Source: Rhizobium grahamii (GTDB taxonomy: Bacteria; Pseudomonadota; Alphaproteobacteria; Rhizobiales; Rhizobiaceae). Taken from it: 64,000 nucleotides of DNA. The notes under the pieces are model-generated. The model did not search any database and had not been told where the DNA came from. It saw nothing but the letters and a program-made list of their open reading frames with translations. The stretch spans positions 1,116,001-1,180,000 of the forward strand of contig NZ_CP043498.1 of NCBI RefSeq assembly GCF_009498215.1, written 5' to 3'. Of the stretch, positions 35,518 to 44,292 are shown in pieces; the first letter of the stretch is position 1; every line of letters starts with the position of its first letter. The translations under genes were made by a program, and so were the position numbers.

Positions 35518-36906
35518 ATGAGCCTGGAGCCGATCGGTGTTTTCACGATTGTCGCCGGGGTCTGTTGCCTGCTGCTAGGCTATCCCGCCGCGGCCATGGT
35601 CTTTGTGGTCATGACGGTTTTCGGTGCGGCGGCGGCGATCGTGGCCGGTGCCGCCAACATCCAGCCGGCTCACCTTTTCCTGCTCTTCTTTGCCGTTGCC
35701 ACCTTGTCCTGGCGAAAAAATGCGATGACGGCGATGCAGGCGCTGCGACCGGGGCAGCCCGCTTTCTGGCTGGCCTGTCTGGTCGTGTATGGAGCGGCAA
35801 GCGGCTTCTTCTCGCCGCGGCTTCTGGCGGGGGCTACCCAGATCATTCCCGTGGGTACCTCGGAATATCCCGCAACCGGCGGAACGGTGCCGTTGGGTCC
35901 GGTGTCGAGCAACCTCACGCAGGCGATCTATCTTGTCGCCGATCTGATCTGTTTCGTGATCATCGTGTCCGCGGCGTCGACGCGGAGAGGCTTTGCGGCG
36001 ATTACCACGGGCCTGGTTGCCTATGCATTCGCCAATGTGCTCTTCGCATTGCTCGACATTGCGACCGACGCAACAGGCACGCAGGCGATCATGCAGTTCA
36101 TGCGAAACGCACAATACGCGCTGCACGACAGCGAGACGATCGCGGGAATGAAGCGCATCATAGGCTCATGGCCGGAGGCCTCGTCTTTCGCTGGTGCGAC
36201 CCTTGGCGCCTTCGGCTTCACCGCCACAATGTGGCTCTGCGGTCGCGTGCCTCACTGGACCGGTCCGCTCGCCTTGGCCTCGCTTGTCCTGATCTTCCTC
36301 TCGACCTCATCGACCGGCCTCGTCGCAGCGCCGCTTTGCCTGGTATTGTTGTATCTGACGGCTCTCGCGCGAAGCGGGGTAGGCGGCGGAAGCTTGCGCA
36401 GCTCCGCCGTCGCCTTCATCGCGCCGCAGATCCTGGCCGTCGCCATCCTTGTCGTGCTGTTGAACGATGACATCTACAGGACGCTCTACGACTATGTCGA
36501 TCTGCTCATCCTCAGCAAATCGGGCACGGCATCGGGTGTGGAGAGAGCGTCCTGGAACGCTTACGGCCTGCAGAACTTCGTGGATTCCTGGGGGCTGGGG
36601 GTTGGTCTCGGGACCGCGCGTACGTCGAGTTTCCCGTTGGCGCTGCTGTCGAACGTCGGCATCCCCGGTGCTGTCTTTTTCGCGCTCTTTGCGTTCGGCG
36701 CCATCGGGCGGCGGAGAGGCACTGATCGGAGCGTGCCATCCGACATCCGCCTTTCAGCGCGAAACGGCAGCCTTTGCCTTTTGGTGGGAGCGCTTGTGTC
36801 GGGCGCCCTTGTTGATCTCGGCCTTCTGTTCTTCGTCTTCGCAGGGCTTGCGAGTGTCGAGCCCGAGCGGCACGAGCCGATGCTTGCCGGCGATGGACGC
36901 CGTTGA
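35518..36906 (+). CDS. Wzy-like polysaccharide polymerase / O-antigen ligase family membrane protein
   Basis: A 462-residue inner-membrane protein with about eleven helices and one large extracytoplasmic loop in the middle (about residues 125-240), containing GSWPEASSFAGATLG. The topology and the FVDSWGLGVGLGTARTSSF region fit O-antigen ligase/polymerase (Wzy/WaaL, ExoQ-like) proteins, which join lipid-linked repeat units in the periplasm. It is the first gene of the locus after tRNA-Glu(CTC). ATG 35518 begins just before the first helix. It converges on the GH16 gene. Confidence 0.8.
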   Translation: MSLEPIGVFTIVAGVCCLLLGYPAAAMVFVVMTVFGAAAAIVAGAANIQPAHLFLLFFAVATLSWRKNAMTAMQALRPGQPAFWLACLVVYGAASGFFSPRLLAGATQIIPVGTSEYPATGGTVPLGPVSSNLTQAIYLVADLICFVIIVSAASTRRGFAAITTGLVAYAFANVLFALLDIATDATGTQAIMQFMRNAQYALHDSETIAGMKRIIGSWPEASSFAGATLGAFGFTATMWLCGRVPHWTGPLALASLVLIFLSTSSTGLVAAPLCLVLLYLTALARSGVGGGSLRSSAVAFIAPQILAVAILVVLLNDDIYRTLYDYVDLLILSKSGTASGVERASWNAYGLQNFVDSWGLGVGLGTARTSSFPLALLSNVGIPGAVFFALFAFGAIGRRRGTDRSVPSDIRLSARNGSLCLLVGALVSGALVDLGLLFFVFAGLASVEPERHEPMLAGDGRR

Positions 36907-36931
36907 ATGTCTGACCTAGCTCTGAGCTTGA

Positions 36932-37858
36932 TCAAACATAAGCCCGGAAATAGTCCACCCGCATGTGAGACAGTTTGTCTTCTTCCTTGAGTGGGTTCGG
37001 GAACGGGTAGTCTGGATGGAGCGCGAGCGTCAGAAGCGGCCAGAAGACGTCGTCGTGCTTGTCCATGTCAGGAGCGCGGGTAATCTGCCAGTTGGCGGCA
37101 ACGCCGGTGCGGGTGTCGATCACAGGCTTCCGTTCAAAGAACGGAACGCAATGCGTATCGTCGACGAATATCCCATAGCGGCAGTAATTCTGGGTGACGT
37201 CGAGATCCGTCGTAACGCCGGTTCCTTCGTGATGTTCTCCGGGCTGGCCCCATTCATGCAGATAGGCGCCGTAGAGCTGGTATTCCCATCCCTTGTGCTC
37301 GACGACGTCGAGTTCCACGGTCGTTTTCGGGAACAGGATGCTTCGGGCGTTCAACATCCAGAATGCCGGCCATGTCAAAGGATGCCGTGGGAACAGCATC
37401 CTTGCTTCAAAATATCCCTTCCGCCAGCCCTTCCGGATGGTGCCATCGGATTTTGCCGTCTGGATATTGCCCGAGATCCACTGGAACTCGTTGCGGGTAT
37501 TGCCATAGTAGTTCCGGACGCTCATCGGCGTTCCGATATATTTGACGGAAATCTGCAACGCCTTGCCGCCGCTGGCGCGTGGGTCGTCAACGATCGCGTA
37601 CGGATTGAAGCCCTGGTCGCCAACCTTCTTTGCAAAGGCCGATCGCCCGTAGAAGCCGGGATCGGCCGTCGATGCCTTCGGGCCGGCATCCCACACGCTC
37701 CAGTCGAGTGTTTGGAAGTCATCCTCGAACTGGATCTGCCGACCGGTGGTCGGGTCCTCCTCGGCCGCGCGGGTTACATTTGGCGGCAGAGTTACGCCGA
37801 CAGCAGCAAGTGTCGCAGCTCCCTTCAGGAGACTACGCCTGGAAACCGTGGTTCTCAT
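36932..37858 (-). CDS. Glycoside hydrolase family 16, Tat-exported
   Basis: A 308-residue protein with a twin-arginine signal (SRRSLLKGAATLAAVG) and a GH16 beta-jelly-roll. The catalytic ExDxxE motif is visible in TVELDVVEHKG, and WPAFWMLN is the family substrate-groove strand. Related rhizobial enzymes (ExoK type) cut nascent exopolysaccharide and set its chain length. Export by Tat rather than Sec or type I is unusual for this role. GAGG 7 bases before ATG 37858 decides the start over GTG 37870. It lies 8 bases after the preceding glycosyltransferase gene, in one operon. Confidence 0.85.
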   Translation of the reverse strand: MRTTVSRRSLLKGAATLAAVGVTLPPNVTRAAEEDPTTGRQIQFEDDFQTLDWSVWDAGPKASTADPGFYGRSAFAKKVGDQGFNPYAIVDDPRASGGKALQISVKYIGTPMSVRNYYGNTRNEFQWISGNIQTAKSDGTIRKGWRKGYFEARMLFPRHPLTWPAFWMLNARSILFPKTTVELDVVEHKGWEYQLYGAYLHEWGQPGEHHEGTGVTTDLDVTQNYCRYGIFVDDTHCVPFFERKPVIDTRTGVAANWQITRAPDMDKHDDVFWPLLTLALHPDYPFPNPLKEEDKLSHMRVDYFRAYV

Positions 37859-37866
37859 CGCGATCC

Positions 37867-39039
37867 TCACGCTCGTTCGGTTTTCGACACATGATCCTGT
37901 TTTGCGGCGGCTCTCAGCGCCTCCGCATGAATCTCGACGACCCGCTCGGGGCTATACTGGTCTATGAAATTCCTTCGGAAGTCGGCATGCGATTGCTCGT
38001 CTTGCAGGTTGTCGCAATAATAGATCATCGCCTTGGTCAGTTCGGCGAGGTCGCAGCTCGGCACCAGCCGTCCCAGCCGTGGATCGACGAGGATTTCGCT
38101 CGGCCCGAATTCGCAATCGGTTGATATGACGGGCAGGCCGAACCTCAGCGCTTCGCATATGGCGAGCGACCAGCCCTCCCATCGCGATGTCGAGATATAG
38201 ACATCGCTCGACGACAAGGCGGGCTGCGGATCATCAGGATGATGCTCGATGCTGACGAGATTCTCGATCTGCAGCCGTCTGATATCGTCTTGCAGACTGG
38301 CCTCGTCGGCGCCGTAGCCGACAAGCCGGAGCTTCACGTTGCCTCTTGTCTTCCGAAGCTCGTTGAAAGCATTCAGAAGTATATCCTGCCCCTTCTGAAA
38401 GGAAAAACGGCCGACATTCACGAAGGTGACGTGTCCACTCTCACCGCTGCTCTGCCGGTTCGCACCGTCGAATGTCCTGACGGGGTTCGGCACCCAGCTC
38501 TGCGGGGTGCTGCTGTCGAACATCATTTTGAAAGCCTCTAGTTGCTTCCTCGATGTTCCGAAGACGGATGAGACCCGCGAGAGGAAGAACATCCGCATGA
38601 TCAGGAAGAGGATCTTCGATTTGAAGTGGTTGCGCTCGCGTTTGGGATTTCCGTGCAGGTGCATTGCAAAATTGCGACGCAGTCCGAGGCAAGCCGTCAT
38701 GCAGATGACCGTGCGCTCGATCTGTGGAACGACGATCAGGCTGTACGGCTTATCCTTGATAACACTGCGATATGCGCGCATGACCGGGATGCGTCCGCGA
38801 GCGATCCGGTCGATCGTGTTATATTTCCGATCGTCAGGCCTATGGGTGTTCCTCGCGGTATAAAGCACATCGATATCGAAATCGTCTCCATGCTTTTCGG
38901 CCAGCTGCGAACATATTGTATGGACGACGCGTTCTATCCCGGCGAATGAGCTGGTGCCGGGTTGTATATAAAGGATCTTCAGCCGCGCGTTCGGAGGCGA
39001 TCTCGGCACTGGCCGCTGCGGATCGAGGTTGCTCTCCAT
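37867..39039 (-). CDS. Glycosyltransferase family 4
   Basis: A 390-residue GT-B retaining transferase: N-terminal acceptor domain (LKILYIQPGTSSFAGIERVVH) and C-terminal donor domain with NVGRFSFQKGQDILLNAF, RLVGYGAD, SSDVYISTSRWEGWSLAICEALRFGLPVIS (EX7E-type motif). It probably adds a sugar to the lipid-linked repeat unit on the cytoplasmic side. ATG 39039 follows GAGGAC; a longer frame to 39093 is less likely. It is followed by the GH16 gene with an 8-base gap. Confidence 0.88.
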   Translation of the reverse strand: MESNLDPQRPVPRSPPNARLKILYIQPGTSSFAGIERVVHTICSQLAEKHGDDFDIDVLYTARNTHRPDDRKYNTIDRIARGRIPVMRAYRSVIKDKPYSLIVVPQIERTVICMTACLGLRRNFAMHLHGNPKRERNHFKSKILFLIMRMFFLSRVSSVFGTSRKQLEAFKMMFDSSTPQSWVPNPVRTFDGANRQSSGESGHVTFVNVGRFSFQKGQDILLNAFNELRKTRGNVKLRLVGYGADEASLQDDIRRLQIENLVSIEHHPDDPQPALSSSDVYISTSRWEGWSLAICEALRFGLPVISTDCEFGPSEILVDPRLGRLVPSCDLAELTKAMIYYCDNLQDEQSHADFRRNFIDQYSPERVVEIHAEALRAAAKQDHVSKTERA

Positions 39040-39254
39040 ATATGCACGTCCTCTTCGACAGACCGGGCAGTTTGCCGCAATTCGGAGCGTCACTGAACCG
39101 AAATGCAGCCTTGGAGTATATTAGATATTTCTTTCGCCTGATTTGTGAATTTATTTTTTAGTACGAGACGTTTTTCTACGCACTCCGACGTAACGTCCGA
39201 TTATATGTACGTTACATGGAAAAATATTTTCCGTTCCAACAGCGGAAGAGATCG

Positions 39255-39554
39255 TTAGTCGGACGAATACTTGGACGGAAGGTCCAAGGGGGGCTGCTGT
39301 CTGCTCACGCGTTCGGACCGCTTTATGTAGAGAAAATAGAGCAGGCCGTGCGCAAGAACGTAACCGATTTCCAGCGCAGCGGCGTAGACCAGCGTCCAGA
39401 TCGCCGTGGAAGCAAGGGAAATACCGGCGTGAAGGCTGATTGCCGCGAAGGCGATCGCAATGAGTGAAACCATCAGAGTAAAGATCAAAACGGGCAACCG
39501 CACGGCGCAGACTGCGCCGACAACAAACGAGACAATAAGCGCCCATATTGCCAA
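39255..39554 (-). CDS. Small membrane protein, ExoX/SyrA-like
   Basis: A 99-residue protein with two or three hydrophobic segments and a charged C terminus (IKRSERVSRQQPPLDLPSKYSSD). The segment TLVYAAALEIGYVLAHGLLYFLYI resembles by eye the TLxxAxxLQxGY pattern of the ExoX/Psi/SyrA exopolysaccharide-production repressors, which modulate EPS synthesis after transcription. This similarity is weak and unverified. Position inside the polysaccharide locus, between the OPX and GT4 genes, supports a related role. Confidence 0.6.
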   Translation of the reverse strand: MAIWALIVSFVVGAVCAVRLPVLIFTLMVSLIAIAFAAISLHAGISLASTAIWTLVYAAALEIGYVLAHGLLYFLYIKRSERVSRQQPPLDLPSKYSSD

Positions 39555-39610
39555 TTTCTGCTCCGATCAGCACTGCTCCATATCGAGGCCTAGTAATGTT
39601 ATCGATATAT

Positions 39611-39625
39611 TTGCGATTTTCGCAA
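39611..39625. promoter_or_regulatory. Inverted repeat TTGCGA-N3-TCGCAA
   Basis: A perfect 6-bp dyad 57-71 bases upstream of the small membrane protein start (39554). The half-site TTGC is shared with the TTGC-N3-GCAA elements but the spacing is wider. It is a possible operator. Confidence 0.35.
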
Positions 39626-39652
39626 GTATAAATTGACGGTGGCTTAGGTCTC

Positions 39653-40972
39653 TCAATTCGATGTCGTCTGGGCGCGTGCCTTTTCGCTTCTTTCGACACG
39701 TACCACATCGCCCGGCTTCACGAGGTCGTTGTCGCTAACGGCGATCGTTCGCATTACGCCGTCCTGTGCACGATCGATGATGGTGGTGAACGACAGGCCG
39801 CCATTCTCGTCGATTGTCGCGGCTGCGGCCGGGGCATTTGCCTCGAGATTGCTGATCTGCGACCGTGTCGTCTGTATCTTCTCGGCATTGGCTGCCAGCT
39901 TGTCTCGAACCTCGCCGGATTCTGTCAGGGCATCGACGCGATATCGATTGCGGACATTCGCCATATCCTGGTCCATTCTTGCGAGGTCCTGCTGCGCCTT
40001 CAGCAGCGCGAGGGACACATCGAGATTCTGGCTTTCGAGTTGGGCGAGGTTCTGGTTGGCGCCGAGCTCTCGCGCCGAGAGCGTCAGCCCCTGTGCAACG
40101 AGCTTGTTCACGCTGCCTACATCCTTGTTTGCAAGCTCGATCTGCTTTGCTAGTGACGCCGCCTTCGCCTTCAGGGATTCGATCTGGTTGGTCGTCAGCA
40201 CTTTGGCCTGGTTCAGGGCATCGATCTCGTTTGCCATGGATTCCTTGCGGGCTTCAAAAAGCGACTTTTCTTCCGCCATCATGCGTGCAGCCGCCGGCTG
40301 CTCCGATCGCGTTGTCAGATCCGCGGGGAAGACGACCGCGGAACTATCCTTCACCACGGCATCGGTGCGCGCTTGTCTTGCGAGTAGACCAAGCCGCTCC
40401 GCTTCCAAGGTTCTGACATCGCCGCGATCCGAGAGAACGTCACGCTGGAGATCGATCAGGTTGCCGTTGGCAGGCCCGAGGCCTCCAGCCATGCTGAGAG
40501 CCTGCACGACGGTCAGGCCGGGGCTGTAATTGAATTTTCCGGGATTGGCGACTGCGCCGGTCACAAAGAACGGGCGATACTCGGCCACTTCCACGGAGGC
40601 GTTGGGTCTCTTCTGCAATCCGACCTGTGCCTGAAGACGTTCACCGATCGAATCCGCCACCTGTTCCAGCGTCTTGCCTGCCGCAGGAACCGTCCCGATG
40701 ATCGGCAGCGAAAGGTTGCCGGCGGCTGAGATCGTAAACTCGCCCGTCAGGGGCACCCACTCGAAGGCCGTTCCACTGGTCGGTCGCCACTCGAAGACGC
40801 GTACCTTCAATGTATCCTGCGGACCCAGGATGTAGTCCTCCGCAAATGCGGGCGCGGCTGCCAAGCCCGCGCAGGCCATCGCGAGGACGGCTAGTCGCGC
40901 CCAAGCAGGACCGTATGGCATGCGCGTGGCGCTTCTCGAATATTTACGTCGCATTGTAGCGGAGATCGGCAT
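39653..40972 (-). CDS. Outer-membrane polysaccharide export protein, ExoF/Wza-like
   Basis: A 439-residue protein with a signal peptide (LAVLAMACAGLAAAPAFA), a polysaccharide export (Poly_export) domain starting YILGPQDTLKVRVFEW, a SLBB domain (FFVTGAVANPGKFNYSPGLTVVQAL), a long coiled coil (about residues 225-360, rich in Ala/Gln/Leu) and a C-terminal SLBB-like end. The coiled-coil extension is typical of ExoF-type OPX proteins of rhizobia. It should connect with the chain-length protein at 45299. GGAG precedes ATG 40972. Confidence 0.9.
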   Translation of the reverse strand: MPISATMRRKYSRSATRMPYGPAWARLAVLAMACAGLAAAPAFAEDYILGPQDTLKVRVFEWRPTSGTAFEWVPLTGEFTISAAGNLSLPIIGTVPAAGKTLEQVADSIGERLQAQVGLQKRPNASVEVAEYRPFFVTGAVANPGKFNYSPGLTVVQALSMAGGLGPANGNLIDLQRDVLSDRGDVRTLEAERLGLLARQARTDAVVKDSSAVVFPADLTTRSEQPAAARMMAEEKSLFEARKESMANEIDALNQAKVLTTNQIESLKAKAASLAKQIELANKDVGSVNKLVAQGLTLSARELGANQNLAQLESQNLDVSLALLKAQQDLARMDQDMANVRNRYRVDALTESGEVRDKLAANAEKIQTTRSQISNLEANAPAAAATIDENGGLSFTTIIDRAQDGVMRTIAVSDNDLVKPGDVVRVERSEKARAQTTSN

Positions 40973-40998
40973 TGGTGGTACTCCTTACGCACACCTGG

Positions 40999-42138
40999 CT
41001 ATCGCAGCGATACGGCCCGCGCCCCGTAATCGAGGCTTGCTACGTCGCTGACCACGCCTGTTGCTCTTCCGACAAACGCGCCGAATTTCTCCATGAACAC
41101 GTCGGTACGGAATTCGGCGGCGCGTGCGACTGCATCGCCCGGGTTGAAGTCGCTACGCCGAAAACGCTCGATGGCCTCGATGAGACTGTCTACGGTCTGG
41201 CTATTGAAGAACACGCCAGTCTTGCCGGCAACGACGGTTTCCGTGGCACCACCCCTTCCATAGGCGATGACGGGGCGCCCGCTCGCCATTGCCTCGACGG
41301 GTACGATTCCGAAGTCTTCTTCCCCCGGAAAGATGAGTGCCTGGCAGCGTGCGTAGTGGTGCTTTAGGACGTCGAACGGCTGTGGTCCCAGGATTGTCAC
41401 GGTCGGTCCGGCGATCTTGCGCAGATGGTTGAGCAGTTCGCCGCCGCCGATAACGACCAGCTTCAGCCCGAGGCGATTGAATGCCTCCACTGCGAGATCG
41501 GGGCGTTTGTAGCTCACGAGTTCTCCGACCATCAGAAAATAGTCGTTAACGTCAGACGACGGCACCGGCCGGAATGCTCGCGTATCGACGGGCGGGTGAA
41601 TAACGACCGCGTCGCGGCGGTAGTAGCTCTTGATCCGGTGCGCGACCGTGGAGGAGTTGGCCACGAAATCATCGACGCGATTGGCCGTCGCGACATCCCA
41701 GGTCCTCAGATAGTGCGCCAGCGGCGGCATCATCATCCGCGTCATCAATCCGGAGTCGTGGTAGTACCGGTTGTACATGTTCCAGATGTAGCGCATCGGC
41801 GAATGGCAGTAGCAGACGTGCACGGCGGGAGAGGTGGGGATGACACCTTTTGCAGGTCCGGACTCGCTGCTGATGACGAGGTCGTAGTCGCTGAGGTCGA
41901 TCTGTTCCAATGCCATCGGCATCAGTGGCAGATAGCGCTTATACATCCGCCTTGCATAGGGCAGGCCGTCGATGAAGGTCGTGCGAATAGAATGGCGCTT
42001 GATAGTGTCTGATATCGCCGATGGATCAAAAACATGCGTGTAGATATCGGCTGAGGGGTAGATATCGCACAGTGCCTCGAGGACTTTTTCGCCCCCTCGC
42101 ATCCCGACGAGCCAGTAATGAATGATTGCTACTCGCAT
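40999..42138 (-). CDS. Glycosyltransferase family 4
   Basis: A 379-residue GT-B transferase: MRVAIIHYWLVGMRGGEKVLEAL, then YCHSPMRYIWNMY (a typical cytoplasmic mannosyl- or rhamnosyl-transferase motif), donor-domain GELVSYKRPDLAVEAFNRLG and FPGEEDFGIVPVEAMASGRPVIAY. ATG 42138 follows GGAGCATTCC. It heads the minus-strand operon (GT4, OPX, small membrane protein, GT4, GH16) and is divergent from the exoY-like gene. Confidence 0.9.
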   Translation of the reverse strand: MRVAIIHYWLVGMRGGEKVLEALCDIYPSADIYTHVFDPSAISDTIKRHSIRTTFIDGLPYARRMYKRYLPLMPMALEQIDLSDYDLVISSESGPAKGVIPTSPAVHVCYCHSPMRYIWNMYNRYYHDSGLMTRMMMPPLAHYLRTWDVATANRVDDFVANSSTVAHRIKSYYRRDAVVIHPPVDTRAFRPVPSSDVNDYFLMVGELVSYKRPDLAVEAFNRLGLKLVVIGGGELLNHLRKIAGPTVTILGPQPFDVLKHHYARCQALIFPGEEDFGIVPVEAMASGRPVIAYGRGGATETVVAGKTGVFFNSQTVDSLIEAIERFRRSDFNPGDAVARAAEFRTDVFMEKFGAFVGRATGVVSDVASLDYGARAVSLR

Positions 42139-42302
42139 GGAATGCTCCACGAACACAGACAATCTTGGCGTGCAAAAAGGAACAATTCGTCCCAGCGCCT
42201 TCTGCCTAAGAATATATCAAACATGCCTTGCCATCACCAAAAAAGAGGTTGATGCTCCGGCGCCGTTGATACTTAGGCAATTCTGCGTTGCACTCATTTA
42301 TA

Positions 42303-42336
42303 TTGCGATGCAATATTAGCATTGTCAAATTATTTA
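42303..42336 (+). promoter_or_regulatory. Putative promoter/operator of exoY-like gene
   Basis: TTGCGATGCAA (42303-42313), within the 17-base dyad ATATTGC-GAT-GCAATAT, followed 18 bases after the first ten bases by TATTTA (42331-42336). This matches the layout at the small RNA and DUF1127 promoters. It lies in the divergent region, so it may also affect the GT4 gene at 42138. Confidence 0.5.
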
Positions 42337-42420
42337 ACCCTTGTTACCTTTGCTTTGCGTGCCATTTGGCATTGTCTGCACATGCCCGAGTGATGTCATT
42401 CTCTTGTAGGGAGTTCGCAG

Positions 42421-43137
42421 ATGAGTGGATTTAATCTCAGTCGGGATTTCGACAGATTGGACGAGGCGCAAGTGCACGGAGAGGCAAGAGGGCCTTCCCG
42501 TGCAGGTCCGTCGCGGATGAAGGGCATCGCAGGCGGCGTGAAATGCGGGTTGGATATCTTTCTTGCCAGCGCAGGATTGATCGTGCTTTCGCCGATGATC
42601 CTGATGGTTATCGCGATACTTCTTGTACTGCAGGGACGGCCGATCTTCATCGCCCACCCTCGGATCGGCCGTAGGGGGGCGGTGTTTCCGTGCCTAAAAT
42701 TCCGCACGATGGTTCCCGACGCCGCAGACGTTCTGACGCGCTATCTCGCCGCAAATCCCAGGGAGAGGGCGGAATGGAAGGCCACGCGGAAACTGAAGAA
42801 CGATCCGCGGATTACCCCCTTCGGTGCTTTCCTTCGGCGCAGCAGCGTCGATGAGATACCGCAGCTCTTCAACGTCATTCGTGGCCAGATGAGCCTTGTC
42901 GGCCCGCGTCCGATTGTCGCGAGCGAAGCGGAACTCTATGGATCTCATTTCAGCGATTACATCCGGGTGCGTCCGGGACTGACAGGTCTGTGGCAGATCA
43001 GCGGCAGAAGCGACACGAGCTACAGCGCGCGTGTCGAACTCGATGTGCGATATGTGACCGAGCATACCGTATGGGGCGATGTCGTCATAATGGCGAGGAC
43101 GATCCCCGCCGTTTTGCGCTCGCGGGGCAGCTACTGA
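42421..43137 (+). CDS. ExoY-like undecaprenyl-phosphate sugar-1-phosphate transferase
   Basis: A 238-residue bacterial sugar transferase that starts repeat-unit synthesis by moving hexose-1-phosphate to undecaprenyl phosphate. One membrane-inserted helix ([22 protein letters not shown]) is followed by the catalytic domain with [52 protein letters not shown] and [14 protein letters not shown], all family signatures. Its length fits the monotopic ExoY type rather than the long WbaP type. It heads the plus-strand operon, with a promoter candidate at 42303. Confidence 0.93.
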   Translation: MSGFNLSRDFDRLDEAQVHGEARGPSRAGPSRMKGIAGGVKCGLDIFLASAGLIVLSPMILMVIAILLVLQGRPIFIAHPRIGRRGAVFPCLKFRTMVPDAADVLTRYLAANPRERAEWKATRKLKNDPRITPFGAFLRRSSVDEIPQLFNVIRGQMSLVGPRPIVASEAELYGSHFSDYIRVRPGLTGLWQISGRSDTSYSARVELDVRYVTEHTVWGDVVIMARTIPAVLRSRGSY

Positions 43138-43266
43138 GAGGGGCACGTCGTCCCCGTTTCAAGCCCCGCTTGATCGTCCGGCCAGCGAAACCAGCGAGCT
43201 GGCCGAACAGTGCAACATAGCCATAAAGACGCGCCTACGCACTGAAGAAGTCGACAGGAAGCCGAT

Positions 43267-44292
43267 ATGAATGCAACGGTACCCTTTGCGATAAATGGCC
43301 GATTTCTAACGCAAAGCGCCACCGGCGTTCAGCGCTACGCAATGAATGTCGTTCGTGAAATGGACCGCGCAATGGTGGCGGGCGAGAGCGCGCCCATCAT
43401 AGTAGTGCCACCGCACGCGACCGATCCTGGCCTGACAAAGATGCCTGTTGTTGCGCACGGTCGATTGCAGGGGCACGCCTGGGAGCAGCTGTCGCTGCCG
43501 ACCGCGTTTTCAGGTCGCTTGCTGAACCTCTGCAACACCGCCCCGGCTCTGAAACGCGATCAGATCATCTGTATCCATGACGCCAACATATTCGCAGCAC
43601 CGGAAAGCTACAGCTCCAGGTTTCGAATGCTTTATCGCTCGCTCCAGCCATATTTGGCTCGCCGGGCAGCGAGGATCGTTACGGTGTCGCATGCCGCCGC
43701 CCGCCAGATCGAGCGCTACCTGCCGGTTCGCGTCGAGGATATCGCGGTTCTCCCGAATGGCCACGAACACGCGCTCGCGTGGGACCCATCGAAGGCGCAG
43801 ATCGCGCCATCCTTTTTCCGAGGATACGGCAATCCGAGCGAGCGACCGTTCGTGCTCGCACTGGGGTCACGTGCCCGGCACAAGAATCTGGCGCTGCTTG
43901 TGACGGCGGCAGACGCTTTGGCCGAGATCGGCGTCGATCTCGTTGTGGCCGGCGATGGCGGCGCTGTTTTTGCCACCGAAAATCTCCGCGCAAGACCAAA
44001 CGTTCATCTGCTCGGAAGGGTGACTGATGACGATCTGGCTTATCTGCTGGAACGGGCCCTGTGTCTCGCGTTCCCGTCATTCGCCGAAGGGTTTGGGCTT
44101 CCGATCGTCGAGGCCATGGCGCGCGGTTGCCCGGTTGTTGCTTCGAACTGCGCCAGCATGCCCGAGGTCTGCGGCCCGGCAGCGTTGCTTGCCTCTCCCT
44201 TTGATGCGGCCGAATGGATCGGACATATCCGTGCTCTCAAGGAGTCTCCCGATCTCGCCAGCGACCTCGTCGGTAGGGGCTGGAACGTGTGA
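43267..44292 (+). CDS. Glycosyltransferase family 4, C terminus displaced by a frameshift
   Basis: A GT-B transferase of the WbaZ/mannosyltransferase type: INGRFLTQSATGVQRYA at the N terminus, then FVLALGSRARHKNLALLV and FPSFAEGFGLPIVEAMARGCPVVAS. The frame ends at GRGWNV. The usual C terminus (W-E-R-V-K-L-F-S-W then NTAEGYLSLL) is present in the other frame from 44283; one G added at 44282-44283 would join it. In that case the frame would run into the following GT2 gene without a stop. The native arrangement is therefore unclear: a fusion, or two indels. The catalytic domains are complete either way. Confidence 0.8.
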   Translation: MNATVPFAINGRFLTQSATGVQRYAMNVVREMDRAMVAGESAPIIVVPPHATDPGLTKMPVVAHGRLQGHAWEQLSLPTAFSGRLLNLCNTAPALKRDQIICIHDANIFAAPESYSSRFRMLYRSLQPYLARRAARIVTVSHAAARQIERYLPVRVEDIAVLPNGHEHALAWDPSKAQIAPSFFRGYGNPSERPFVLALGSRARHKNLALLVTAADALAEIGVDLVVAGDGGAVFATENLRARPNVHLLGRVTDDDLAYLLERALCLAFPSFAEGFGLPIVEAMARGCPVVASNCASMPEVCGPAALLASPFDAAEWIGHIRALKESPDLASDLVGRGWNV

